A stretch of DNA of 64,000 nt from the NCBI GenBank assembly GCA_964579505.1, contig CAZOGC010000007.1:1-64000 (forward strand), written 5' to 3'. Below are positions 35,970 through 44,262 of this stretch, piece after piece; positions within the stretch are counted from its first letter, which is position 1, and every line of letters begins with the position of its first letter. The DNA is from JAJYSO01 sp964579505. Lineage in GTDB: Bacteria; Bacteroidota; Bacteroidia; Flavobacteriales; Flavobacteriaceae. A program made the translations under genes and the position numbers. The notes beneath the pieces were generated by a model. That model had not been told where the DNA came from. It was given only the letters and a program-made list of their open reading frames with translations, and ran no database searches.

Positions 35970-37259
35970 TTGAAAAATCCTTTTAACGTATTCCTCTTTT
36001 TTAGCTTACTTTTTATCTTTTCAGCCTGTAAGAATGATAAGAAGCAAGACAATCAAGATACTATTGCTAAAACCGATATTCAAAAACAAGCTCCTATTAT
36101 AAAATATGGGTATAACCTAGATGATTATATTCTAACCTCTGACACCATTCAATCAGGAGATAGCTTTGGAAGCATTATGAATACACATGGGTTCTCTACT
36201 CAACAGGTATTTAAGATTACTCATCAAGTTAACGATTCTATCTTTAACGCACGCAGAATAATTGCCGGAAAGCCTTATTTTATTGTAAAATCTAAAAAAA
36301 ATCCCCTTAAACCGATTGCCTTTATCTATCAAAACAATCGCATAGATTACACAGTAATAAACCTGACCGATACCATTACCGCTTATCGCAAAAAAAGACC
36401 GGTAACTGTTGAGCAACATGCTATCTCAGGCATTATTAACGCCTCCCTTTCTGAAGCGATGAATAAAGCCGGGGCGCGTATTGCATTAACCCATGCTCTA
36501 GCACGCATCTACCAATGGAAAATTGACTTTTTTCACCTTAAAAAAGGTGATAAATTCAAAATTATATACAGTAAAAAATATATCAACGACAGTATATATG
36601 CCGGAATAGGCGATATTAAAGCCGCTGAATTTATACACGACGGTGAACCCTATTACGCCTTTTATTTTGGCAAAGACAGCGTAGGACTTAAAAAATATTA
36701 TGATGATAGTGCTAAATCTCTACAGAGCTTTTTCTTAAAAGCTCCGGTAGATTTTACGCGTATCTCTTCTCATTATACCAAGCGCCGTTATCACCCTATT
36801 TTACACCGTTGGATGTCTCATTTAGGAACCGATTATGCCGCTCCTACCGGAACGCCTATTCACGTTACTGCAGATGGAGTTGTTATTGCTTCGCGCTACA
36901 ACAAATACAACGGAAACTACGTAAAAGTTAGACACAATAGCAAATACACTACCCAATATTTGCATATGTCTAAACGCAATGTAGTAGTTGGCCAACATGT
37001 TAAACAAGGAGACGTTATTGGGTTTGTAGGCCAAACCGGTTTGGCTACCGGCCCGCATGTATGCTATCGTTTTTGGGTAAACGGAAAACAAGTAGATCCC
37101 TACAAACAAGATTTACCTAGCTCTGAGCCCTTAGCTGATTCTCTAAAAGATAAATACTATAAATTCATTGCCCCTATAAAGAAAAAACTTGACGGCATGA
37201 TTATATCCAAGCCTGAAGAAGTTGCTAACATAGCCAAAACCGCCTTGATGTCTAATTAA
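35970..37259 (+). CDS. M23 family peptidoglycan endopeptidase, lipoprotein
   Basis: A 429-residue lipoprotein with a signal ending FIFSAC (Cys20), a middle region with a LysM-like or degenerate binding part, and a C-terminal LytM/M23 domain (about 275-385). The zinc site shows the first motif as HLGTD (His284, Asp288). The usual HxH motif reads HVC (His363, Cys365), so one zinc ligand is Cys. The start codon is TTG at 35970, chosen because it gives the complete signal. Such proteins cut peptidoglycan cross-links or activate amidases. Confidence 0.88.
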   Translation: MKNPFNVFLFFSLLFIFSACKNDKKQDNQDTIAKTDIQKQAPIIKYGYNLDDYILTSDTIQSGDSFGSIMNTHGFSTQQVFKITHQVNDSIFNARRIIAGKPYFIVKSKKNPLKPIAFIYQNNRIDYTVINLTDTITAYRKKRPVTVEQHAISGIINASLSEAMNKAGARIALTHALARIYQWKIDFFHLKKGDKFKIIYSKKYINDSIYAGIGDIKAAEFIHDGEPYYAFYFGKDSVGLKKYYDDSAKSLQSFFLKAPVDFTRISSHYTKRRYHPILHRWMSHLGTDYAAPTGTPIHVTADGVVIASRYNKYNGNYVKVRHNSKYTTQYLHMSKRNVVVGQHVKQGDVIGFVGQTGLATGPHVCYRFWVNGKQVDPYKQDLPSSEPLADSLKDKYYKFIAPIKKKLDGMIISKPEEVANIAKTALMSN

Positions 37260-37271
37260 TCCCTTACCACC

Positions 37272-37712
37272 ATGTACACTGCTGTTCAACACATACACTC
37301 TTACTGGGCCTATTTAGTTCTTTTATTGATTCTAGTCAATGTTCTAAACTCCCTATTCGGACTTATTGGAAAAAGAAATTTTTCCGGAAAAGATTTTAAA
37401 ATATCACTCTTTACATTAATCGCCACCCACATACAATTATTACTCGGCATCATTTTATTTTTCCTTTCACCAAAGGTGATGTGGTTTAATGAAAATGTGG
37501 ATGTATCGGCCATTATGAGCAATGATCAACTACGTTTGTTTAATGTAGAACACCCATTAACGATGATTATTGCGGTAGTACTCATTACCATAGGGCACTC
37601 TAGAGCCAAGAAAAAAATAGTGCCCTCTTCTCAATTCACCAACTTATTCGTTTTTGATTTGATTGCACTTATCTTGATTTTAGCTATGATTCCGTGGAAC
37701 ATTTGGCTATAA
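37272..37712 (+). CDS. Four-helix membrane protein of unknown function
   Basis: A 146-residue integral membrane protein with helices at about 13-32, 44-65, 95-107 and 124-144. Histidines lie at or near helix ends (His9, His53, His94, His109), a spacing that would allow haem binding as in small b-type cytochromes, though this is only an inference. Similar flavobacterial proteins have been mislabelled as ribosomal protein L27, which this is not. It begins 12 bases after the M23 gene and is probably cotranscribed. Confidence 0.75.
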   Translation: MYTAVQHIHSYWAYLVLLLILVNVLNSLFGLIGKRNFSGKDFKISLFTLIATHIQLLLGIILFFLSPKVMWFNENVDVSAIMSNDQLRLFNVEHPLTMIIAVVLITIGHSRAKKKIVPSSQFTNLFVFDLIALILILAMIPWNIWL

Positions 37713-37782
37713 CACTGCTTTCTAATACACACAAAGGTTTTTCTACAGTGTTAAAAGTGTCTTTTATCTAGTTGGTTTCATG

Positions 37783-37790
37783 TAATTTTG
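37783..37790 (+). promoter_or_regulatory. Candidate -7 element for bshB1
   Basis: TAATTTTG matches TAnnTTTG and lies 19 bases before the bshB1 ATG. The -33 region reads TTTTATC at a 17-base spacing, which is weak. Confidence 0.55.
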
Positions 37791-37809
37791 CCATCAAATT
37801 AGTAACTAT

Positions 37810-38526
37810 ATGAAACTAGATATATTGGCCATGGGCGCACACCCTGACGATGTAGAATTGGGCTGTGGAGGTACGTTGGCTAAAGAAATAGCCAACGGCA
37901 AAAAAGTAGGTATTTTAGACCTCACCAAAGGAGAACTCGGTACCCGTGGATCTGCTGAAATACGCAGCCAAGAATCAGCCAAAGCGGCTGAAATACTGGG
38001 GGTATCTGTGCGTGAAAACATGGGGTTTAAAGATGGTTTCTTTGTAAATGATGCACAACATCAATTAGAAATCATCAAAATAATTAGAAAATACCAACCA
38101 GACATCGTGTTAACTAACGCCATTGCCGATCGGCATATTGACCACGGAAAAGCCAGTAAACTTACCAGTGCAGCATGCTTTTTAAGTGGTTTACGCAGAA
38201 TAGAAACCATTTTAGACGGTAAAAAGCAAGATGCCTGGCGCCCCAAACAGGTATTACACTACATACAGTGGCGCGATATAGAGCCGGACATAGTGGTTGA
38301 TATTTCCGGTTTTATAGATAAAAAAATGGAAGCGGTAAAAGCATATAGCTCACAATTCTTTGACAAAGACAGCAAAGAACCCGTGACTCCTATTGCTACA
38401 AAAAACTTTTTTCAAAGTGTTATTTACAGAGCTGAGAACCTTGGTAGACTTGCCTTTACCGAACATGCTGAAGGGTTTACTACGGAGCGAACCCCAGCCG
38501 TAAACTCCATCTTTAATTTGGTATAA
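37810..38526 (+). CDS. bshB1: Bacillithiol biosynthesis deacetylase BshB1
   Basis: Removes the acetyl group from N-acetylglucosaminyl malate in bacillithiol synthesis. The 238-residue zinc hydrolase of the LmbE/PIG-L family has the metal site AHPDDVELGCGGTL near the N-terminus (residues 8-21) and a downstream His in RHIDHGKAS. The segment GTRGSAEIRSQESAKAAEILG is typical of BshB1. bshA and bshC are not in the window. Bacillithiol is the low-molecular-weight thiol of many Bacteroidota. Confidence 0.94.
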   Translation: MKLDILAMGAHPDDVELGCGGTLAKEIANGKKVGILDLTKGELGTRGSAEIRSQESAKAAEILGVSVRENMGFKDGFFVNDAQHQLEIIKIIRKYQPDIVLTNAIADRHIDHGKASKLTSAACFLSGLRRIETILDGKKQDAWRPKQVLHYIQWRDIEPDIVVDISGFIDKKMEAVKAYSSQFFDKDSKEPVTPIATKNFFQSVIYRAENLGRLAFTEHAEGFTTERTPAVNSIFNLV

Positions 38527-38533
38527 AAAATCT

Positions 38534-38563
38534 TTTGCCAATTGACAGAATTGGTTAAATTTG
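38534..38563 (+). promoter_or_regulatory. tRNA-His promoter
   Basis: TTTG at 38534-38537, an 18-base spacer and TAAATTTG at 38556-38563 form a full-consensus promoter ending 11 bases before the tRNA. Confidence 0.82.
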
Positions 38564-38574
38564 CCCTCGCAAAC

Positions 38575-38652
38575 GGTGGTTGTAGCTCAGCTGGTTAGAG
38601 CGCCTGATTGTGGTTCAGGAGGTCGTCGGTTCGAAACCGATCTTCCACCCCA
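38575..38652 (+). tRNA. tRNA-His (GTG)
   Basis: Starts GGTGGTTGTAGCTCAG, including the extra G at position -1 that pairs with C73, as required for tRNA-His. The anticodon stem CCTGA/TCAGG encloses TTGTGGT, giving anticodon GTG. The T loop is TTCGAAA. CCA appears to be encoded at 38650-38652. In the acceptor stem positions 5-68 and 6-67 are both U-U, which is unusual. A terminator follows at once. Confidence 0.93.
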
Positions 38653-38687
38653 AATCCTTTCTTTATCAATAGAGAAAGGATTTTTTA
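38653..38687 (+). terminator. Terminator after tRNA-His
   Basis: A perfect 10-bp inverted repeat (38653-38662 with 38673-38682) is followed by TTTT, starting directly after the tRNA 3' end. Confidence 0.88.
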
Positions 38688-38775
38688 TTTACTGTAAACA
38701 AGGGGTAGTAACTAATTTTTCTATCTTTTCAGATAAGAAAGTTTATGTATATTGCTCAATAGAATACATACACTT

Positions 38776-39792
38776 ATGCTTTATCAATCTATTATAGCCG
38801 GACTGGGTAGCTACGCTCCCGAAAATATTGTCACTAACGATGACTTAGCACAATTAATGGATACCAGCGATGCCTGGATTCAAGAACGAACCGGCATTAA
38901 AGAACGACACCACATAAAAAATCGATCAGAAGGTGAAACTCCCGTAGCTAAAATGGGTGCAGAAGCTGCCAAGATTGCTATAAAACGAGCCGGAATAGAC
39001 AAAAATGAGATTGATTTAATCATTTTTGCCACACTTAGTCCCGATTATTATTTTCCCGGATCGGGCGTATTGGTTCAAGATATGTTAGCCATTAAAACAT
39101 GTCCGGCATTAGATATTCGCAACCAGTGTAGCGGGTTTGTGTACGGCCTTTCTGTAGCCGATCAGTTTATTAAAACCGGTATGTATAAAAACGTGCTTCT
39201 TATTGGAAGTGAAAACCATAGCGGCGGGTTAGATTTTACGACGCGCGGTCGGTCTGTATCAGTTCTTTTTGGAGATGGTGCCGGCGCTGCCGTACTAACT
39301 CGCAGTGAGAAAAGCGATAAAGGAATTTTATCTACACACATGCATTCTGAGGGTAAATATGCTTTAGAATTATCTTTAAAAGGCCCCAGCACCAACCATT
39401 GGGTTCCTGAAATTATGGCTGAAAATCCGCAAGAAGATATTCCTTATTTTCCGTATATGAACGGTCAATTTGTGTTTAAAAACGCTATTAAACGTTTTAC
39501 TGAGGTGATTCAGGAAGGATTAGCTGCTAACAACCTTACGGCTGAAGATATAGACTTACTAATTCCACATCAAGCCAATTTACGGATTGCACAATATGTT
39601 CAGAAAAAATTCGGGTTAACTGATGAACAGGTGTTTAACAACATCCAAAAATATGGAAACACTACTGCTGCTTCTATTCCTATCGCGCTAACCGAAGCCT
39701 GGGAAAAAGGAAAAGTAAAAGAGGGAAATTATATTGTACTAGCAGCCTTTGGAAGTGGTTTTACTTGGGCAAGTACTGTGTTAAAATGGTAA
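38776..39792 (+). CDS. fabH: 3-oxoacyl-ACP synthase III (KAS III)
   Basis: Condenses acyl-CoA with malonyl-ACP to start fatty acid synthesis. The start at 38776 (MLYQSIIAGLG) gives 338 residues; a TTG at 38752 is the only longer alternative. The catalytic triad is Cys118 (NQCSGF), His265 (IPHQAN) and Asn295 (GNTTAAS). The SDAWIQERTGI signature near residues 31-41 is typical of KAS III. This could be one of several KAS III paralogues, since the main flavobacterial fabH usually sits with plsX and rpmF, which are absent here. It may therefore act in a secondary pathway. Confidence 0.9.
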   Translation: MLYQSIIAGLGSYAPENIVTNDDLAQLMDTSDAWIQERTGIKERHHIKNRSEGETPVAKMGAEAAKIAIKRAGIDKNEIDLIIFATLSPDYYFPGSGVLVQDMLAIKTCPALDIRNQCSGFVYGLSVADQFIKTGMYKNVLLIGSENHSGGLDFTTRGRSVSVLFGDGAGAAVLTRSEKSDKGILSTHMHSEGKYALELSLKGPSTNHWVPEIMAENPQEDIPYFPYMNGQFVFKNAIKRFTEVIQEGLAANNLTAEDIDLLIPHQANLRIAQYVQKKFGLTDEQVFNNIQKYGNTTAASIPIALTEAWEKGKVKEGNYIVLAAFGSGFTWASTVLKW

Positions 39793-39793
39793 G

Positions 39794-40036
39794 TTAATCA
39801 TTAAAAACGGCGCTCATAATAGTGCGTATTCCTTTAAACATGCAATATACTGAGGCAATAATAAGGAGAAATGCCACAATCATAACCGGAATAAACAGGG
39901 GTTTATCTTGGTTTTGCCCATATGCATTATAAACCATAGCCGGCCCCAAAAAAGCTAAGGGAATAGATCCGGCCAAATATTTCACTCCTTTTGTCAGTTT
40001 TTTTCGATCTGTGTGGTGTTCTTGTTGTTCTTTCAT
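39794..40036 (-). CDS. DUF6095-like small membrane protein
   Basis: An 80-residue protein with a charged His/Lys-rich N-terminus (residues 1-16) and two transmembrane helices, about 19-38 and 48-70. It resembles the DUF6095 proteins found beside murQ in flavobacteria. Function is unknown. It starts one base after the murQ stop, so the two are cotranscribed. It also converges with fabH, whose stop is just one base away. Confidence 0.75.
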   Translation of the reverse strand: MKEQQEHHTDRKKLTKGVKYLAGSIPLAFLGPAMVYNAYGQNQDKPLFIPVMIVAFLLIIASVYCMFKGIRTIMSAVFND

Positions 40037-40037
40037 T

Positions 40038-40856
40038 TTATCCCGCTTTTAAAACTTCTAATACTTTTCTAACACTCCCATATTTATGCAAATAATGAGC
40101 TGCTTCTTGCGCTGATAGCTGCGTAGCTTCTTGTATTAATTTTACTCCTCGTTCTACCAATTTAGCGTTACTCAACTGCATATCTATCATTTTATTTCCT
40201 TTTATCCTACCCAACTGTATCATTGTGGTCGTAGAAATCATATTCAGTACCATTTTTTGGGCAGTACCGGCTTTCATACGCGAGCTCCCGGTAACAAATT
40301 CGGGGCCCACAACCACTTCTACCGGAAAATCGGCTGCTTTGGCTAATGGGCTTCCCTCATTGCAAGCAATACATCCGGTTTGAATACCTGTTTGTTGGCA
40401 TTTCTGCAATCCGCCTACCACATATGGGGTTGTACCTGAAGCCGCAATACCCACTACAATATCTTTAGCAGAAACAGCATAATTCTTTAAATCTTTCCAG
40501 GCTTGTTGCGTATCATCTTCTGCATTTTCTACTGCCTTTCGTATAGCCGAATCTCCCCCGGCTATTAATCCTATCACCAACTCGTCTGATACCCCGAAGG
40601 TAGGAGGGCATTCACTCGCATCTAAAATACCCAATCGGCCACTCGTACCTGCTCCCAGGTAAAAAAGTCGACCCCCTTCTTTCAATTTCTGCACAACTGT
40701 TTTGGTAAGGGCTTCAATTTGAGGCAATACTTTTTCTACTGAATAAGCAACCGTTTTATCTTCTGTATTAATATACCGCAACAACGCTCCTACCGACTTA
40801 TGCTCTAAGTCATCATACTGTGAGGAGGCTTCGGTTATTTTTTTCAACTTTTTCAT
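40038..40856 (-). CDS. murQ: N-acetylmuramic acid 6-phosphate etherase
   Basis: Removes the lactyl ether from MurNAc-6-phosphate, giving GlcNAc-6-phosphate for recycling of cell wall sugars. The ATG at 40856 gives 272 residues; a TTG at 40877 would add seven. The SIS domain signature is seen in YLGAGTSGRLGILDASECPPTFG and in VTGSSRMKAGTAQKMVLNM. No anmK, murK or MurNAc transporter gene lies nearby. Confidence 0.94.
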   Translation of the reverse strand: MKKLKKITEASSQYDDLEHKSVGALLRYINTEDKTVAYSVEKVLPQIEALTKTVVQKLKEGGRLFYLGAGTSGRLGILDASECPPTFGVSDELVIGLIAGGDSAIRKAVENAEDDTQQAWKDLKNYAVSAKDIVVGIAASGTTPYVVGGLQKCQQTGIQTGCIACNEGSPLAKAADFPVEVVVGPEFVTGSSRMKAGTAQKMVLNMISTTTMIQLGRIKGNKMIDMQLSNAKLVERGVKLIQEATQLSAQEAAHYLHKYGSVRKVLEVLKAG

Positions 40857-40924
40857 CGGCTTGTAGACAACTGTCAAAGGTACGCATTAATGTTTTTGGG
40901 ACGCCTGTGGCGCCCCAAAAATGA

Positions 40925-43501
40925 TTAATAACTTAGCTGTATTCCGGCTCCCCACCCAAAATGATGACTATAATTGGTCGTAAATGCCATATTTTTAAAG
41001 ATGATATATTGCAACCCAAACTGGTATTCTTTATCTGAATTGAACATAAAACTACCGCGCAAACGCGGAGATAACGGAATATCTTCGCGTTCAAAAGCCA
41101 GTACAACATGGCCGGTATGATCTACCGATGCATCAGCCACGACTAACCAAGGAAGTGTATATTGAACCCCTATTTTTCCCACAAATCGTCGTTCTTTTGA
41201 GTAGCGTTGACCAAACCAACTCTTTTCGTGGTCGAGTCCTTTTTTGTATTGCCATTCAAAACCAACATACGAAAAAAGCCATTGTTTATGACCAAAATAG
41301 CGCCCCACCTGCATACCGGCTTCATAACCATCCGTATCATTATACCCCAATTGCCAATCTCCTCTAATTCCCCATCGAGTGGTTTCTAAATCTATTCCAC
41401 CGGTATTACCATTAGAGGCAAAATCATTTTCTGCAGAGAGATAAAATCTACGCTCATCCATAAACAGCATCATTTCGGCATGTTTAGGGTGCATGATTTC
41501 AGGATTCTGTGGGCTGTCTGCATACTGGAAAATACGCCCCATCCCTCCCATCATATGATAGAGAATATGGCAATGAAAAAACCAATTTCCGCTCTCAGAA
41601 GCATAGAACTCGAGCGTATCTGTTTCCATCGGCATAATATCAACTACATTTTTCATCGGAGACCGCTTTCCAAACTTATTCAGCAACCTAAAATCGTGCC
41701 CATGAAGGTGAATAGGGTGGCGCATCATGGTATTATTGTACAGTATAATTCGTAAATTTTCTCCTTTATGAATTAAAATTTTATCGCTCTCTCCCACCGT
41801 TTTGTTATTCATAGACCACACATAGCGGTTCATATTTCCAGTTAACTCAAAACGCAAGGTTCGCGTGGTATTCTCTTTGGGTAGCTCTGTGTTTTTCAGC
41901 GCTTCCAGCATATTATAATTCAACGTGACAATTTCTCCATCGTGTGAATTATGTGTACTGTGATGATGTGTCTTCTTTTCCTTCTTCACCAACTTCATGC
42001 CGCATTTTGGGCATGTTCCCGGTTGATCAGACACCTCATCAGAATGCATCGGACATACGTATTGTGCGGTGGCTACAGAAGCTTTTTTCTTCACCAATTT
42101 CATCCCACATTTTGGGCATGTTCCCGGATGGTCTGACACCACATCAGAATGCATGGGGCACACGTATTGGGCTATCTCTTTTGATGTTTTATGATGGCTA
42201 TGTTTTGATGCGGAAAGTTCAGGATACATGACGGCATTCATATCCATTTCTTGCAAGGCCATGGCACCCATAGGTTTCATATCTCCATTCATCTTCATCA
42301 TTTCATTCATCATCTTCATTCCGGCAAAATAGTTCAGTTTTGGAAGTTCTTTAGCCGGCATTTTCATTCCGCTTCCCAACCACAAAGAAGCCGACCCACT
42401 TCTATCTTCAGCGGTGGCTAAAAATTCGTATTGCATGTTTTTGGGAATTGTAACCACTACATCATACGTCTCTGAGGGGCCAATAATAAGCCGATCTACG
42501 CTTACCGGTACCACATCGTTACCATCATTTGCTACTACTGTGATTTTTCCTCCACTATAGGTCAGCCAAAAATAACTAGAGGAACCGCCGCCTATAATTC
42601 GCAAACGTACCCTATCACCGGCCTTAAACTGTGAAAAAGTCTGCTGTAGTTTTCCATTCACTAAGAAACTCTCATAATATACATCGCTCACATCCATAGC
42701 CTCCATGCGTTTCCATTCATTCACAAATTTAACGCCCAGCTTTCCGGCTTTTAATGCTTCCCAATAACTCTGCGTTGAATGTTTTTTTATACCAAACCAA
42801 TCGTTTCCGGTATGTAACATTCGTTGAATTTCTTGAGGATTTGTATCACTCCAGTCACTCAACACCACTGGAATGGTAGGAATAGTAGGCTCTGTACGTT
42901 TGTTAAAAATAAGCGCTCCATAAACTCCAATTTGCTCTTGAAGCATATAGTGGCTGTGATACCAATATGTTCCTGCCTGTACTACCGGAAATTTGTATAC
43001 ATATACCGTTTGTGGAGGAATGGGCATTTGGGTAAGGTAAGCCACCCCGTCCATACGGCTGGGAAGCTGTACCCCGTGCCAATGAATACTGGTGGGTTGA
43101 GACGAAAGATTATGTACATAAACCAGCGCAGTATCGCCTAGTGTAAAAGATAAGGTAGGTCCGGGAAAAACGCCGTTAACGGCCATAGCCGGTCGGTCTT
43201 TTCCTGAAAAATTAACGGTTGTATCGGTTATATATAAATCATAGCGAACCGTCTTAACTCCGGGAGTTCCTTTCGGAAAATGAATACCCGAATTGGCTCC
43301 TTTAATAAATTTTTTTACCACATTTTTTTCTTTATTGGCAATGGGTAAATTTATAGGCTGGTTTAAGGGAGAGGGTTTTAGTACCGGGCCTACAAAACTG
43401 TGGTAGGTCGTGTACTTCTTGTTGTTTCCGTGGTCAAATTCTTGTGCCAAGCCTAAATGCCCCAGGCTTAGCAGTATTAATAAAGCTAGTATTTTTTTCA
43501 T
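40925..43501 (-). CDS. Multicopper oxidase fused to two metal-binding repeats and a CopB-like outer-membrane domain
   Basis: An 858-residue exported protein (signal about 1-19). The oxidase part has copper motifs HWHG (about 139-142), HSHY, HPIHLHGH (594-601) and HCHILYHMMGGM (643-654), as in CopA/PcoA. A Met-rich stretch (about 395-425) is followed by two near-identical heavy-metal-binding modules, YVCPMHSD...CPKCGMKL, at about 445-471 and 480-506, inside the oxidase before its last cupredoxin domain. From about 690 the sequence turns beta-barrel-like and ends in QLSY, resembling CopB. It probably oxidises Cu(I) and traps copper at the cell surface. Confidence 0.85.
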   Translation of the reverse strand: MKKILALLILLSLGHLGLAQEFDHGNNKKYTTYHSFVGPVLKPSPLNQPINLPIANKEKNVVKKFIKGANSGIHFPKGTPGVKTVRYDLYITDTTVNFSGKDRPAMAVNGVFPGPTLSFTLGDTALVYVHNLSSQPTSIHWHGVQLPSRMDGVAYLTQMPIPPQTVYVYKFPVVQAGTYWYHSHYMLQEQIGVYGALIFNKRTEPTIPTIPVVLSDWSDTNPQEIQRMLHTGNDWFGIKKHSTQSYWEALKAGKLGVKFVNEWKRMEAMDVSDVYYESFLVNGKLQQTFSQFKAGDRVRLRIIGGGSSSYFWLTYSGGKITVVANDGNDVVPVSVDRLIIGPSETYDVVVTIPKNMQYEFLATAEDRSGSASLWLGSGMKMPAKELPKLNYFAGMKMMNEMMKMNGDMKPMGAMALQEMDMNAVMYPELSASKHSHHKTSKEIAQYVCPMHSDVVSDHPGTCPKCGMKLVKKKASVATAQYVCPMHSDEVSDQPGTCPKCGMKLVKKEKKTHHHSTHNSHDGEIVTLNYNMLEALKNTELPKENTTRTLRFELTGNMNRYVWSMNNKTVGESDKILIHKGENLRIILYNNTMMRHPIHLHGHDFRLLNKFGKRSPMKNVVDIMPMETDTLEFYASESGNWFFHCHILYHMMGGMGRIFQYADSPQNPEIMHPKHAEMMLFMDERRFYLSAENDFASNGNTGGIDLETTRWGIRGDWQLGYNDTDGYEAGMQVGRYFGHKQWLFSYVGFEWQYKKGLDHEKSWFGQRYSKERRFVGKIGVQYTLPWLVVADASVDHTGHVVLAFEREDIPLSPRLRGSFMFNSDKEYQFGLQYIIFKNMAFTTNYSHHFGWGAGIQLSY

Positions 43502-43544
43502 TTTTTATAATTATTGTCCCATTTGCCAATCAGCAAATAAGAGG

Positions 43545-43556
43545 CGTTTTAAAACG
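43545..43556. repeat. Palindrome upstream of the multicopper oxidase gene
   Basis: CGTTTTAAAACG is a perfect 12-base palindrome 44 bases before the oxidase start on the minus strand. It lies within the 265-base gap 43502-43766, which holds no gene. It may be an operator. Confidence 0.4.
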
Positions 43557-43766
43557 GTCTTCCCCAAATACAGAAAGTTTGCGTCTTAAAAACAATAAGT
43601 TTGTTTTGAAATTTAAAATAATGAGCATACATCTACCTTAACGGGTGTTATAAGTATTTTATATACCTATAGTAAGACCCTTTTATTTCCTTTTATATAA
43701 GCAGGAAATTAGAAAAGCTGTGATGTATGAAAATAAATCTCTTTGAAAAAAGAGGGAAGTAAAACA

Positions 43767-44123
43767 CTAGCCTATTTTAGGCGGTCGCCAAATACTAGCA
43801 TACCCGGAAGGAAGCATTACATTTTTATAAAAGAAAATATCTTCTCGGTTGGCAATAAACGATGTTAGGGTAGTTGAAAATCGGAAAATGAGCATATTGA
43901 CAGGAGCATATGACACACACTGACAATGCCCACGCGAATTACAGTCATTGGTTTGCGATTGATCTTGGTGGCTCGACATTGCTGAGCAGCACCCACTTTC
44001 ATGTTCCTGTTCCTGTACCGTATTATGATGCACTGTGTGCATAGTACATGCAGATACTGGGGTTGGATTTACAAACATCAACCCGGCAGAAAAGAAGAGT
44101 AACATGAAAAATTTTCCAAGCAT
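43767..44123 (-). CDS. Cys/His/Met-rich small lipoprotein of the copper locus
   Basis: A 118-residue protein with a signal ending PVSAC (Cys26, lipobox-like). The mature N-terminal half is packed with potential copper ligands (CTMHTVHHN, then HESGCCSAMSSHQDQ, then CNSRGHCQC). The C-terminus ends in WRPPKIG after an aromatic-rich stretch. It lies just upstream of the multicopper oxidase gene on the same strand, 265 bases away. A metal-binding or sensing role in copper defence is inferred from composition and location. I know no named family for it. Confidence 0.7.
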   Translation of the reverse strand: MLGKFFMLLFFSAGLMFVNPTPVSACTMHTVHHNTVQEQEHESGCCSAMSSHQDQSQTNDCNSRGHCQCVSYAPVNMLIFRFSTTLTSFIANREDIFFYKNVMLPSGYASIWRPPKIG

Positions 44124-44212
44124 ATTTTCTGTAACTGATGACTAAAGTATAAAGATTGCTTGTATTCTATAAAAATATTTACAAATAATTATGATTTTTA
44201 TTTTAGCAAATA

Positions 44213-44240
44213 AAAAAACCGAGCGAATTGCTCGGCTTTT
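44213..44240 (-). terminator. Terminator after tsf
   Basis: Six-base GC-rich arms CCGAGC (44219-44224) and GCTCGG (44230-44235) with a five-base loop are followed on the minus strand by a run of seven U. It isolates the ribosomal block from the copper locus. Confidence 0.85.
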
Positions 44241-44262
44241 CATTGTATTTATACTGCGTTAA

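Noticed and set aside
38561..38797. 78-codon open frame across tRNA-His
   Set aside because: It is translated tRNA and terminator sequence.
41988..42171. Repeated DNA that could look like a short CRISPR-like array
   Set aside because: It is two copies of a coding module within the oxidase gene. No array of repeats and spacers occurs anywhere in the window.
41128..42231. Several plus-strand open frames antisense to the multicopper oxidase
   Set aside because: They mirror the oxidase coding sequence, including translated reverse complements of the metal-binding repeats.
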